Of a stretch of DNA of 64,000 nt, positions 37,601-50,900 are shown piece after piece. Every line of letters starts with the position of its first letter. Position 1 is the stretch's first letter. The DNA lies in NCBI GenBank assembly GCA_039566865.1, contig CM076955.1:6140501-6204500 (forward strand). The letters run 5' to 3'. The position numbers and the translations under genes are program-made. The notes beneath the pieces were generated by a model. It had not been told where the DNA came from. It did no database searches and saw nothing but the letters and a program-made list of their open reading frames with translations. Source of the DNA: Aurelia coerulea. Lineage: Eukaryota; Cnidaria; Scyphozoa; Semaeostomeae; Ulmaridae.

Positions 37601-38066
37601 TACTGGGTGTGCCAAAAAAAGAACTTCTGGCGTTTGAAAAATCGCAGTAACCAAAGTACTGGATGGATTCACCTGACAGCAGAAAGATTGATGACTTTGT
37701 GATTTATCTCGCAATCTCATGAGCAAGGAAAACATAGATGAAATCAACTTTATCAAAAATTGTTTGGTTGCGAAATGGCCGAAGAGGACCTAACACACTC
37801 GATCGAACCGTAAGGAATCTCTATCTCTCTCAAGGGTTATAGAAAACAAATTTTCAAATGAACACGAAAGCTTTTCGATCCCATGGCAATAACTGTGCAG
37901 ACGACATGAAAGTTGTTTGGTGTAAGGAGATTCTTTAAGAATTGGTTGAGTGTTTCAGGACGTATCTCAGGCATTTTGTAAAAAAGGAATTTTCGTAAAG
38001 TCAAATTTAGCTATATTTTTGGTACTCGTAAAAGCACGAGAAAATCACAAAAATACTTCGGTCTGA
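37601..38066. mobile_element. Broken CTGGGTGTGCC-type MITE
   Basis: Left end TACTGGGTGTGCCAAAAAAA; the interior parallels 31248-31838 (GTACTGGATGGATTC; GAAAATCACAAAAATACTTC). The right terminus is missing, cut by the next element at about 38067. Confidence 0.55.
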
Positions 38067-38256
38067 GCTTGTTGGGGAGACGAGATACGGTTTGTCCGAG
38101 CGGAAGCATATGTGTCCCCCCCCCGTGCAGTGGGCTAAAGCTCGTGCGCAGTAGCGCTTTGGGTTGGAACTCTGCCGGGTGCATGAGCATTGACCTATTG
38201 CACGGGGGGACACATAAGTTTCCTCGTACAAACCGTATCTCGTCTCCCCAACAAGA
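38067..38256. mobile_element. 190-bp MITE, CTTGTTGGGGAGACGAGATA ends
   Basis: CTTGTTGGGGAGACGAGATACGG is mirrored at the right end as its complement. Inner arms carry ACATATGTGTCCCCCCC and GGGGGGACACATAAG. Non-coding. Confidence 0.75.
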
Positions 38257-38310
38257 GCTATGAGTATTCAAACGCCCGAACCCTTGTTGGCACACACGCT
38301 ATAATACAGT

Positions 38311-38700
38311 ACACGTATTCTTTTTATAAGAAACTAAGGTTCGGGGCTGGTAGGCAGTTTCTTAAATGTTTGGGCCATTTTGCTACCAACAGTTTCATAC
38401 GTGTTGCTTATAATTTTAATGCTGAAAGTGTAGAGTTAATTTAGTTTTGTCAAAAGGGCTCCCAAATTACTTAGTAAGATCTCAAAACGAGTAAATAACA
38501 TAATTCGCACTCAAAATAATGTCCAAAAAGTTGCTATAACTGTACAGCGTCAAAACATTTTTGAGTGCGATGGGCATATAAAAATTGCAAATAACAAAAG
38601 TTTCTTAGCTTTTAAATTCAGGTAGGGTTGTTGCTTAACTTTCGAAAAATTGAGCCTACTGCTTCTTACAAGCTGTTTCTTATAAAAACAATACGTGTAT
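38311..38700. mobile_element. MITE with TTTCTTATAAAA ends, relative of 27866-28286
   Basis: ACACGTATTCTTTTTATAAG / CTTATAAAAACAATACGTGT ends. It ends about 180 bp downstream of the Rab stop codon, so Rab transcripts may run through it. Confidence 0.65.
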
Positions 38701-38880
38701 GTGAAATGAATTAAATGCAGTATCCCTCCGCAACGCACATCAAATTTGAGACCACTAAATCTCAAATCTAAAAACATAATTCTTTAACCCCATGGCCCCT
38801 CTTTGCAAAAGCCGAAGATACTCTTAATTTCAACAATGATTTAGGCCTCTTATGACCTGAAATAATAATTAATATTTTTG

Positions 38881-38983
38881 CTACGACCCCCCACAACATC
38901 CCGGCTTTTCCTCTTTGTCACTTACGTATGTTGAAATGTCAAATTTTTTGTCCTTTGTGCCGTTTCCTTGTTTGAGAAGTTCC
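38881..38983 (-). CDS. RAB26: Rab26-like last exon: hypervariable tail and CC prenylation site
   Basis: 103 nt completing Arg158 and encoding [28 protein letters not shown], then CCGGS and TAG at 38883-38881. Acceptor CTATTACAG|GG. The two adjacent cysteines near the end are the expected geranylgeranylation site for membrane attachment. No canonical AATAAA was recognised just downstream. Confidence 0.92.
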
Positions 38984-41900
38984 CTGTAATAGACAGAATA
39001 ACAAAAAGGATGAATGTTAGATCGTCTACAATTGCGTAAAATAGCACAACGTTTCCGCTCAAGCCCATTAAGAATTGGAAACATGGTTGGCCTTTGTTGT
39101 CACCATTTTCATGGCCCATGAAAATAGCGACAACAAAGGACAACCAAGAGACATGCTGGACATGCTGGATGAAACGGACACTTAAACAAGCTTTTCTGAT
39201 GGCTTTGGTGAAGCCACCAAACAAACTGCAGAAAAAAATGGAGAACAATGGACACGTGCTGTGTTATCAGATTCTCTTACAGATTAGCGACGGAGTCCCT
39301 TTGAGATATAAACAAATAACTAGATATAACAGCAGTCAGCGAGTGCTGCCGATTATCATTTGTACCAAATGCAACTGTAACGAGGTCAATTTTATAGAAA
39401 TTAATTGAATGATTATGGCTAAGGAAACGTGTATTATGCTTGAATTTACAGTTGGGTAATGGTTCAAAAGGTAAATGATTTAGAATTTTCAGTTACTCTC
39501 CTCCGCCGGTTTCTAGTTCCTGAGTCCAAGGCTCTTTGTTCCGTAGTTCTGTAGTCCATGGTTCCGTGGTCCGTAATATTGAGTTCTGCATTGCCAGAAT
39601 TAAACCTTTGTCGTCGATTGACGTAGTTAGGTAGTTAAGTAGGTAGGAAGAACTCATTATCTTCGTTGTTTGTTGGATAAATGCTCACAAGCCGCGAGTC
39701 CGCGAACCGCAGCCGTGAGCTGGCCCGTCTCTAGCCTGCGTGCTGGGTCTGCGCGCAGGCTAGCCCGTCTCTACATAGCCAAACGGCAGGCAGACAGACA
39801 GGCTAATTTCGCTCGCTGATTGAAGCAGAATAGTTAAGCTGCCTTCGGCAGCAAAAACGTCTGAAAATTACCATGCCCACTGTTCAGCTTCAGAGCCAGA
39901 TAAACCCAATTCCAGCCGAAGATGTTTGGATAAATCCTTCTTCTTTCGAACCATACGTTTAACTTTCTTACAGGATGACTGATTCATAACATCACGGCAT
40001 ACTTTTTGGACTGACTTTTATCACTTTTGAACGCCTTTTGAACGAGGCTGCTATTCACAGTCATGTACAAAGTATGCAACAAAATACAACGCAATAAGAA
40101 TTCGTGCAAATTCGATTGATTGATTGATTGATTGATGTTGACCAACGGAAACTCGAAGCTCAAAGCTGAGTTTCCAGGAACTTAGCCGGACAGAACAAGG
40201 TCTTACGAACAAGAATACCATGAGTTAGGAGCGTCCGGCAGCCTTTCAATAGCAATAACTACGACCATATAATCAGTGTAAGGATGACCCAAAAAAAACT
40301 TCCGCATTTCATCATATATTGAAAAATAACGATGGAGTGAAAGGGCTTATTGGTAACATAACTCTGTTCCTAAGACCTTAAAGCAAGTATAAATACCAGA
40401 ATCTTGCAAATCCGCTAAAGGTTCAACGAGTTACAAGCTGCTAAAGATCAGGTTTGCTCGACTGCTGAAACCAGATACTCTTTAAAAGACTTGATGTGCA
40501 AAGAAGCTCAACATCGAAGTAAAATAGGCTTATGCAATGCCATACCTCTTGTTAATATCAGAGCGAATCAAATAAGGTTTTTAAAATGATCTAATTCCTT
40601 TAACCATTGTCAAAATTTGCTGAGGAAGGCAAGTGTCAAAAAAACATTCCATGGAAACTTAATCAGCGAGAGACAGGAATTTTCAAATTTTGCTCAACGG
40701 AATAAATTTTAGAATAAATCTTAGAAAAAGTTAGGTCATCGACAGTCCTATTTGTCTGGACCCTGGACCCAATTTGAGCTAAAGAAAAATTAGAACAAGA
40801 AAGGAAAAGAGAAGAGAAAGGGAAATAAGAAGAATATACATGCAACTGAGAATGGATATCAAGGAGCAAATAGGTACCACAAAATAAGGTGAGGAAATTT
40901 AAAAAAATAAAAGAGTGCGCTTCATATCAAAACAGCAAAGCATGCGAGCGCCGGGTGAGTCAAAAAATAGTTTACACGTTTGGGGAGCTGTGGAATAAAA
41001 AGTATGTGTAGGATTCCACATTCCATTCTCGTCCATGATTTACGTGCTATTGAAATCAAAATAACCATGAATAGATGTAAATTTCGAAGCCAAATAAATC
41101 ATGGGCCAAAATGAAATGTGGAATTCTCGATTCCCATACCAACTCCATACAGGTATTGTTCTAATTTTTGGGTCTTAAAGATGAGTGATTTTACCAAGAA
41201 AATTTATTTATCTACAGTATGTTAACCTTTGACTGATAGATTAAGATTTTAGTTTTGAATATCGATCGGCCACATAACTTTTGCTCCACAGCTCGTCAAA
41301 TGTGTAAACTTTTTTGGGTCACTCGATAGTAAAATGATTCTCTTATCATTAAGACTCTTAACTGTTTTCACCAAGCAAAGTAAAGATAGTAATACCCTGA
41401 GCTACTGTGCATGTATGCCAGTTTAAAGGGAATCAAAATAGTTAAAAGCTGGTGTAGACCAAGTTAAAAATAGAGTCTATTGTATTTGACAACTTTTACA
41501 TGTGCCGTTTCATTGTGTAGCTAACGAAACAATGGGTGTGTGGGCGTTTCTTTACCCTATTTACAGAACAAGAGCAGATTTTGTAATACAATAGCAAAAG
41601 TTGCGTTTGATTGACACCTCAATTGAAAGCGATTAGCGGCTGCAGACAAAGGAAATTCTCTCAACCAATAATTCAAAACAAACAAAGCCGCAAAAGTTTC
41701 CCCAAAACTGGTAGGGCAAACTCTCGCCTTGTGCAAGCGAAAGATGGTTTTTAAGGGAAGTTATGTGCTTATAGCGAAAGAAGAAGGGTAAATCTAAAGT
41801 TCTGTCGCTTAGATTATATTCATTTGATTAAGGAGCGGAGCAGAAGGCATTGTAATTCTCGCGTCTTTAGGGCTTAAAATGAAACGATTACAAAACAGCT

Positions 41901-44900
41901 CCTAAATCAAATAAACATAATCTAAGCGACAGAGCTTTAGATTTACCCTTCTTCTTTCGCTATAAGCACATAACTTCCCTTAAAAACCATCTTTCGCTTG
42001 CACAAGGCGAGAGTTTGCCCTACCAGTTTTGGGGAAACTTTGCGGCTTTGTTTGTTTTGAATTACTGGTTGACAGAATTTCCTTTGTCTGCATCCGCTAA
42101 TCGCTTTGAATTGAGGTGTCAATCAAAAGCAACTGTTGCTATTGTATTACAAAATCTGCTCTTGTTTATTTACAGCGGCTTCTCGATATAGCTATGTCGA
42201 TTCCATTTGATACATGCATTTTTGTATTTGCCTTGAGAGGGTCTCCTCCCATGACCTCCCGAGTAAAAGTCAAAAACGTTGTGGAAGAATATTTCCCCTC
42301 TTCATATCTTAAAGAAGAAACTTTTCCTGGATTACATTTCACATATTTCTAAAGCACGATTTGATCGTACACAAAAAGACATACCTTGCAGCAGCCTCGA
42401 ATGCAAGTTCTATGTTCATTCCTGATTTGGCACTCGTTTCTAGAAACGGCACATTGTAATCCTGCAAAATATGACACGCATAGTTTAAAACACCGAATAG
42501 AGCAATATCACAACAAAAGGGCAACAGAGCATGAACATTTACACATTGGAGCTGAGAATCAAGTAAAGGCCCTTTTATAGCATAGGTTCCAAATCTTTAA
42601 AAAGGCTGGTGTAAAATTCAGTGACCTATTTCTTTGAACTGAATGACTTCAAAGAAACTTTAGCTAATTCTCTATAATTCTACCATTGGAATTTTCTGAA
42701 ATCTTTAATATTTTCAGAATTAGAGTGTTTTTCTTCTTTTCAAGAATTCAAGAAAAATTTTCCAAAAAACTTAAAACCATCGTAATTTCTAAACTGTTTG
42801 ACGTAACATAAAATAATTTTGCAGAAAACCATAGTTTATGAATGCCTACAATATGGCATCAAGCAAAAGTCTGTCACTCAACTGGTTTATGATTTAGAAA
42901 AGTTTCTTTCAAGCCATTCAATCGGAAGAAATAGGTCATTGAATATTACACCCACCTTTTTACGCCGAGATAAAGATTTGGAACCTATGCTCCCTTTTAT
43001 ACGACGAAGGCTTTCGTGAAACATGCTTGCAATTGCGTGAGGAGTTGGGAGGGGGGAGGGGTACATGGCATGATTTTGTTGTTTTGCCTTTCCCTTGCAG
43101 TACAATGTACCAATCTTCTCGCTGGAGTTTTTGCTTCATTGCGAGCATTTGGATACACATATATCTCAAATAGCGTTCCAAAATGCAAATTTCATTGCAT
43201 GGTGATAAACATTTTCCCAATGAACTTGATAAGAATATACTCCTGCAAACTCGACAATTCATCCATAAATCTGGTCCGTTTGATTAGAAAATTTCAAACT
43301 CCGTTATAAGCCACGCAGCCACCATGTCCCCTTTAAGTAAATGTTTTTGTTGTCCATAGTAGTCATGTGTTCCAGTCGTGTATTTCAAAGTATCAATCTC
43401 AAATTAGATGCCACGCAATATTTGTGACAATGCAAAAATTACAAATCCAAACGCATCGAGTGACACCTAATTCAAGACTGGCTTTAAGTAGTAGTAGTTA
43501 TCTTTATATGTGATGGCTGCGGGGTAGATAAAGCCTTATGCTCATCGGGGTATCGTCCAAGTAATATTGTATGGTAATTCTATAATTAGTGTAGCTGTAA
43601 TATTATAGTGCAATGTAAAAAAGACACAAAATAGAAAGGTGAGGGTAATGGTAAGTGCCACTCATATGGGTAGGTTTTAAGGTAAATTACCCAAACATGG
43701 CTGGCCATTTGCCAGCAGATTTCCACCGACATGGGTTCTTTTTGGCTGAAGTGGACAAAACATTGGTAAAAAGTTTGCGTAGCATTCTGAAAATCGAGCC
43801 GCATTTCCCTCATCCATATGTTGCGTCATGTGTGTTTTCTCTTAAGGAATGCCGTTGCAAGATACATTTCAATAAATATTACAAAAGCTAAAATTCGTTT
43901 CATGTTGCTGCTATCTTTAACTCTACTGTAGAGGTCCCTCATAGGCCTTCGCGTCTCAGATTGTTTTGTTTTGTGAAGCGTTGCGCTGCGACGCGAGTTT
44001 CCAAAAAGATGTTGCACGCTTCAATTTGTCGCTGCAAGATGTTGTCCGAGTAGAAACCAGTTCTACTTTTGAACTTATGATTCAGTTTCAGCATTTTACT
44101 TAGGGAGATTTTTGCTTGAATCTTTCTAGCAATGCCATTGCTAGCAAGTTTCCAGTGGAAAAATCATCGTGCCTCGGGGCTTTACGAGAGAGTTTACCAA
44201 ACAGAGCCTCTACTTTCAAAATATCACAAAAGAGATCTATATCCATAAATATTACAGAAACTAAATATTCCTGACCTTAGCTAATTTTTCTCCTTCTTCC
44301 CTTTTCACAACTTTTTCCCTTGAAAGATCTGCCTAAAGGAGACCAAATAAGAAACAGAACAATTAAACAACGATATGAAGACAATTTGCAGCCTGCAATG
44401 AAATTCAAGATGAGGAAGGTGGGGAGGGCTGGGGTATTTGTACTCAATTTCAACGAGTCCCTTCATCAGTTATATCAAAAAGCAAATTATTTCTGCAGTG
44501 GAAACTTTATGGTTCTAGCAGCACATGATTTTGAAATTAATATGGCTTAGCCACTCGATTTATGTCATCTGATTTGTGTCACTTTCATTATAACATGGAC
44601 TTGTCAACTTTCTAACTTTTTGTTCATCACAGGGATTTGTCAACTTAATTTGATTATGATTGAAATATGAGCCAATCAACATGATGTTTTTTGTCGTCGT
44701 ACTCGCCCTAAGATGTTGAAATTACAGCTTCAAAATCTCATTTTGGACAATAATTCAAAGAGATCTTGGCCAGGAGTCTGACAAATTCAAAACGATAGTA
44801 CATATAACGATAGTACATATGCTTTCAAAACATTTCCGGCTGAATAAAGAAAAAAGAGCTCCGTGTGTTTGATTGGCGATTTATCAAAAACCTGAGATTC

Positions 44901-47900
44901 GATTGTGTTGATGAAAATTTGTCTATGTAACTGAACCCCAGTCGATGCCTTTGCTCCAATGCCGTGCCGTGCCTGCAATGAACCATTTCTTCAAAATTGC
45001 CGTCTCAAAAAAGCAAAATTACCAAAAATACTTGATCAAATAACATCTGTTTTGCTCATCGAGAGAAACAACCAGAGCTTTTGGATACAGCCTTCAGAAT
45101 AACAACGGTTCCATGCATCTAGATTGAAGAAAAAAGTTCCCTTGACAGTTGGAAGCACGAGATCTATTCGAGATTTAGCCTTCTCAAGGATTAGATCAGA
45201 CGTCATTTTATCAGCGCTTCTTGGCCAATTTTGCATTTCTCTGAAACAGGCATTTTGATGAAAATATTTAATTGCCAGCACATGAATTTAGAAGAAGCAC
45301 CAACCAGTGCATGGACGCATGATCTACTCATTCAGCTATAATAGAAGATAAACAAGTAAATAAAGTAAAATATGAGCACTTTGATGAGAATTGAAATAAG
45401 CATGACGTTTCGAGCATAGACCGTTATCAAGCAAATAAATATCAATAGAGCTGACACTAATCAAGCTAAAAGAACGGCAGATTCGAAGGATTAGGATAGA
45501 AATCGAGGAAATCGATGAGACGTAAAGAGGACTGTGAATAAGAAAGAGATGTAGGCATAAAATTGTGATAAATAGAATGTTATTGGAGATACGTTAATTG
45601 CTTGTTGAGCCCTGAAGGATACAATGTTTCAAGTTTAAAAATGATCCGTTTCTCCAATGTTTTTCTTCTCGTGCTTTCTGTAGATGCATATAGGAGGTCG
45701 AGAATTGACATATCATCTACCATCTGTAGAAGATGATGTATAATAGAAGATGCTAATAAATACAAATCGAATGACAGTTTTAGATTGATCATCAACTGAA
45801 TGCACATCCGCTACTATATGTAATCCTGTGTCATTTACGAGTGTTAACTGTAAGTCCATAGATGAATGATTAACTCACATGATATACAGTGTGTATCAAA
45901 AAAGGGAAACGATCGAAAAATTTAAATTCCCTGAAACGAAAGGTATGATGTAAATGAGATAATGATTTTCTGAAAGCCTGACTCGTCTGCTTTCATTTGA
46001 ATTTGATGCATGGGTTCTGCAAAATTGGTCGATATGGGATTTGCAAGTAAGAACAAAATAAGCATAGGTCGAAATGAGGTAGCGGTTCTATTCGAGGTTG
46101 TTCTAATTGCTTTGTTTGATATATGTCGGACCTTTGCGTCTATTGCGTTGGTTAAGTCATCATGGAGTTAGGAAGCAAGCAGCATCTTCAGCTGTTACAC
46201 CAAAGAACAAGGACAGATTTTGCAAGACAATAGCATAAGTTGCTTTTGATTGACACCGCAATTCAAAGCGATTATCGATCGCAGACAAAGGAACTTCTCC
46301 CAACCAGTAAATAAAAACAAACAAAGCCGCAAAAGTTTCACTGAAACCCAGGTAGCTAGCGCGCTCGTTGTGCATTCCAAAAATTCTTTTAAGAGCAAAC
46401 ATGAGCATTGATCAAAAGAAGAAGGATATATCTACGTATCTGGCTCGGGGATTTCATATGTTTGGTTCAAAAGCCGATTGGGAGGGGATTCACTTCTCTT
46501 CTTTTTTTGGGTGTAATTAAAACACTTACTGCTCAGCTTCAGAACCAAAGAAATGAGATGCCCGAGGTAGATGTGTAGATATATCCTTCTTCTTTCGATT
46601 TATGCCCATGTTTGCTCTTGAAAACAATTATTGGAATGCACAACGAGCGCGCTAGCTCCATGGGTCTCAGAGCAACTTTTGCAGCTTTGTTTATTTTGAA
46701 TTTATGGTTGAGAGAATTTCCTTTGTCTGCAGTCGCTAATCGCTGTGAATTCAGGTGTCAACAAAAGCAATTCATGCTTTTGTCTTACAAAATCGGTCCT
46801 TGTTACACTAAAGTCAAATTTTTTGCTTTCACAATTTCTTTCGTAAGAAAAACATGGCACAGGTAAAGTTTCTCGAGAAGTTTTCGTTGTAGAAAGGCTT
46901 TGGTCAACAACAGTACTGCTTTTGTCAAAAGTAATTCAATCATTTATGGATGTTATTGGGAAAGCTTCTTGTGTTCATTACAGAATCAGAACAACTCTCT
47001 AGAGTGGCGTCGCCCATTATGGCCGGTCGCCCATTATGGCCGGCTAGCAAGAGAAATTAAATTTCAGGGGACTGACAAAAAGTAATAAAATTGCAATTGC
47101 GCGGAAAATCTTCACTGACATCTGATTTATCAGGATTTGACCTTCACTGAAGTTTCAGTTCGTTTGCATTGAAACCCGACGAGATCGTTTGTGCATATCT
47201 CTAATTGAATCTTTCGAGTATTGCAAATTTCATGATTCTATTTACATTCCGTTCTCCTTTTTTGTTCGCTCGGCACCTTGCAATTTACAATGTTTGAAAT
47301 ATGTTTTGATTTTTCAGAAGTCTTATCTCCAGAGAGGAAATCTACAATGAAATCAAAGCAAAGTGACTTCTGATTGAGATTTAAGGTTATGAAGTGTCAG
47401 TGCTGCTAATTGCTATTTTCGTCGCCCATTATGTCCATCAGTTTACCAGAGAAGTTTCCAATCGCTTCAAGATATTAAAATGCAAAATTTATTTTAAAAA
47501 AACACTGATTTGAGTTAAAATCTTACTTACTGACTTGGAAAATCAACGAAACTAAAAAAAAGCAGCATTATATTCAGTCTATTTTCATTTTTGAAACTTA
47601 TGCCAAAACTCATCCGTCCAATCACAAGAGATAAGGCAGGATTTAGAACAACTCGAAGCATGCATTTCAATTGCCAAAACTCGAAGTTTAGGCTAATTCT
47701 TATTGATATTTTTGTGTTCAAAGTACCAAACGATAAACAAAGAACAATAATTAAAAGAGTTTTTCTTATTAAAACTTTTTACCGGAGAGTAGTGTTCATT
47801 GTTTTTCCTGCGGCCATAATGGGCGACGCTAGAAGAAAACGACGTTTTACCCCTTTCTTTAAAATCTTCTAAAATCAGTATTAAGAGTTTACGTAAAAAG

Positions 47901-50900
47901 TCAATAATCTGTGATCTTTTTCTCCATTAGTTGGTGATATAATCTGGCTATTTGGTTTTTTCATTAATTGCTCTTTTTGGATCTAACTCAGAACTTCGCG
48001 ACGACATGGGCATAATGGGCGACACCACTCTATGTTACTTTCTCTCTTCCTACAAACACATACAATTACAACAATGTCTGAAAGATACCTGTTTTGACCT
48101 GTGCTTGCTTTTCTTACTTGCAATGCAAAACCTATACATCAAATGAAAGAAAACGAGTCGGGCATTACGAAAATCTCATTTATGTCAGATCTTTCTTTCA
48201 AGAGATAATGAAATTTTTTCGTCGGTAGCCTCTTTTGTACACCTTTACTACTTTTTGTCCAAAAGTCGTTGCTCTCCAACGGCTTCAAGACCGGGCGTAT
48301 TCGATAATTGCAAACGCAAGAATAAAAGATGGCTCGTCGGCATCCTGGTTAAACGTAGAAAATCTTTTCCGTTACGATAGGAATGTCATGACTTACAAGA
48401 TTATGAACAGACTATGCCCTGAAAACCTCTGGGATAAATTCAAGCCAAGATCTTTTCACTCGAACTACACTACGAGGCACTGTAAGGATATCCAGATCCC
48501 TAGATATAGGACTGAATTTGCAAAAAGGGGCTTTCATTACGCAGCTCTCAAGTCATGGAATGATACACCTGCCGAAATTCGCGAGTTACCGACACTTGGT
48601 CGTTTTAAAAAACAACTTTAAACGCATCTAAAGAGCTAGACTCTCAAGCCAAACACAACTCCTTGGAAGAACAGCAAGGATTAAGTTTTATAGGGCTTTG
48701 GGTTTTATTCAAAGGATTTATCATTGTAAATAGATGTTATATGTTATAATTTGCTGAAGGGTTAATTTGTGTATAAATAATATTACATGAAAAAAAATGA
48801 AATGAAATGAAAACACCCTGTAGTTATGCTCCTGTGTCATTTACGAGTCTCAGCCGTAAGTCCCTAAACGAACGATTAGCTCACATATCAAATATAGCAA
48901 ACCTTGTTCCCAAGTAACATGACAACAACATCATTAGCAGCGTATTCTTGAATTTCGCCTAACCAAGCCTAGCAAAATTAGGGAGAATCAATACAAAAAA
49001 ATTAAAAAAATTACATTGCAATCATCATCTTCGTTTCTGGAAATAAACAATAACCTTAATCTGGTGCAGATACATTACAATGTTTTCAAGTTTTATTAAT
49101 GGCTCGTCGGTTACTGAAGGTATAAAGTACACAAGCATTATACTCATTACGTAAGTCTCAGCATCGCTCATATTGAATTGGATGGTATATGAGAGAAAAT
49201 AAAATGTCAGATTAAAAATGTCGAACGAATACAAGGAATCACGTCGTAAGTCTACACAAGCATGAGGTGACATGCTATTTCATCATTTCAAAAAGTTGAA
49301 GAAAATGTAAATTTAGTGACTTCATTTCATCAGTTCATTTCATCTCATTTCATCTCATCTCATCTCATCTCATCTCATCTCATCTCGTCTCGTCTCGTCT
49401 CGTCTCGTCTCGTCTCGTCTCGTCTCGTCTCGTCTCGTCTCGTCTCGTCTCGTCTCGTCTCGTCTCGTCTCGTCTCGTCTCGTCTCGTCTCGTCTCGTCT
49501 CGTCTCGTCTCGTCTCGTCTCGTCTCGTCTCGTCTCGTCTCGTCTCGTCTCGTCTCGTCTCGTCTCGTCTCGTCTCGTCTCGTCTCGTCTCGTCTCGTCT
49601 CGTCTCGTCTCGTCTCGTCTCGTCTCGTCTCGTCTCGTCTCGTCTCGTCTCGTCTCGTCTCGTCTCGTCTCGTCTCGTCTCGTCTCGTCTCGTCTCGTCT
49701 CGTCTCGTCTCGTCTCGTCTCGTCTCGTCTCTTCTACACAAGGTAATACATTCAGCAATGCAAAACAATAACTGATTTACAAGTTACAACGTGCCCTGTC
49801 TAAAAACCTAAGCTGATTGGTGTACTTGAATAACAACGTTAAAACTTGCATACAATTCAAAATTCTTCCGATTTGAGGAATTCTTTCTATATTGGTATTC
49901 TGATGCAAATCTTGCGAGAGAGAACCATTTCCGAAATTTGACGGATTTGGAATACCCAATAAAATACGCTCTTGGACTATCAATGACCCTCGATAACGAG
50001 CATATGACATGAAAAAGAGTTTTCGTTAACTTTAAAGGAAGTACAAGACCAGCATGCCTTGCGTGAAATCAGCGACTTGCTCTGCACAGCTTCCAGAATA
50101 ACTGACTGTACGAAATTCACAAAAACAAAAACAGACGATGGCAAAGGCTGCTGGTCTTTGTACTCCCTTTAACAGCGAAAGTAAGAGAACCAGACACTCC
50201 GATGTGAAAATTATGAATGTAAAAACCATGATCATACCCTTGAATTTTCGAATGACTTTCTGCTACTGACATCATATAACAGGAGTAAGGCTGAAACAAT
50301 GAAAACAATATCAAATCAATAACCACGAAAATAAAATTCAGCTTTACGTGGGATCCACACTTGAGGCGTTCTTATTGCAACTAGGCTTAATGGCTGCTAG
50401 AGGAAATGACATGGAGGAAATGACATGCTGTGCTGTGATATTCCAGATACGAGAGCAGGTTGTACACAGAAAACATGACTGTTACAAAAAATTGAACCTC
50501 AGAGTAGTATGAGGAATCTTTTAGCACCAAAAGAGGACCAAATATGCAAAAAATTTCAAAGGAATAAATTTAGGGGAAAAAAATTTCGGCCATTTTTAGA
50601 AAGATTTCTGACGACCTAATGAAAACAGTCAATTTCCAGTTTTCTTTGGTTGCTCTATTATCAAAAATATTATAATTCTACCGATTGTCATTGATTGTTT
50701 CTATCAATTGTCTACCGAATGTCTACCGATTGTTTCCCAGGGATCCTTGTCAGAACTTTCGATTATTGTTGAGGATGATGTCAGAAATTTTGATTTGACT
50801 ATCTATTGTCGTTCAGGATGCATGATGAGAATTCTTGTTAATGAACAAATGTCATATGTTTCACAAAGTAGTTCTCAGCTCTCATAACGCATTCTTACGA

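Noticed and set aside
38922..39248. 108-codon minus frame overlapping the Rab last exon
   Set aside because: It is in a different frame from the phase-matched Rab tail ending in CCGGS and has no recognisable features.
45036..45281. 81-codon minus frame [20 protein letters not shown]
   Set aside because: It looks protein-like in composition, but I recognise no family and see no splice-consistent neighbours. Not supported as a gene.
49025..49273. Minus frame considered as the LLLLYDV Rab exon ([12 protein letters not shown])
   Set aside because: Poor match and wrong order. The true exon with correct phase and splice sites is 50238-50290.
49316..49771. Long open frames (LVSSR and RRDET repeats) on both strands
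   Set aside because: They are read-through of a pure pentanucleotide microsatellite, which has no stop codon in several frames.
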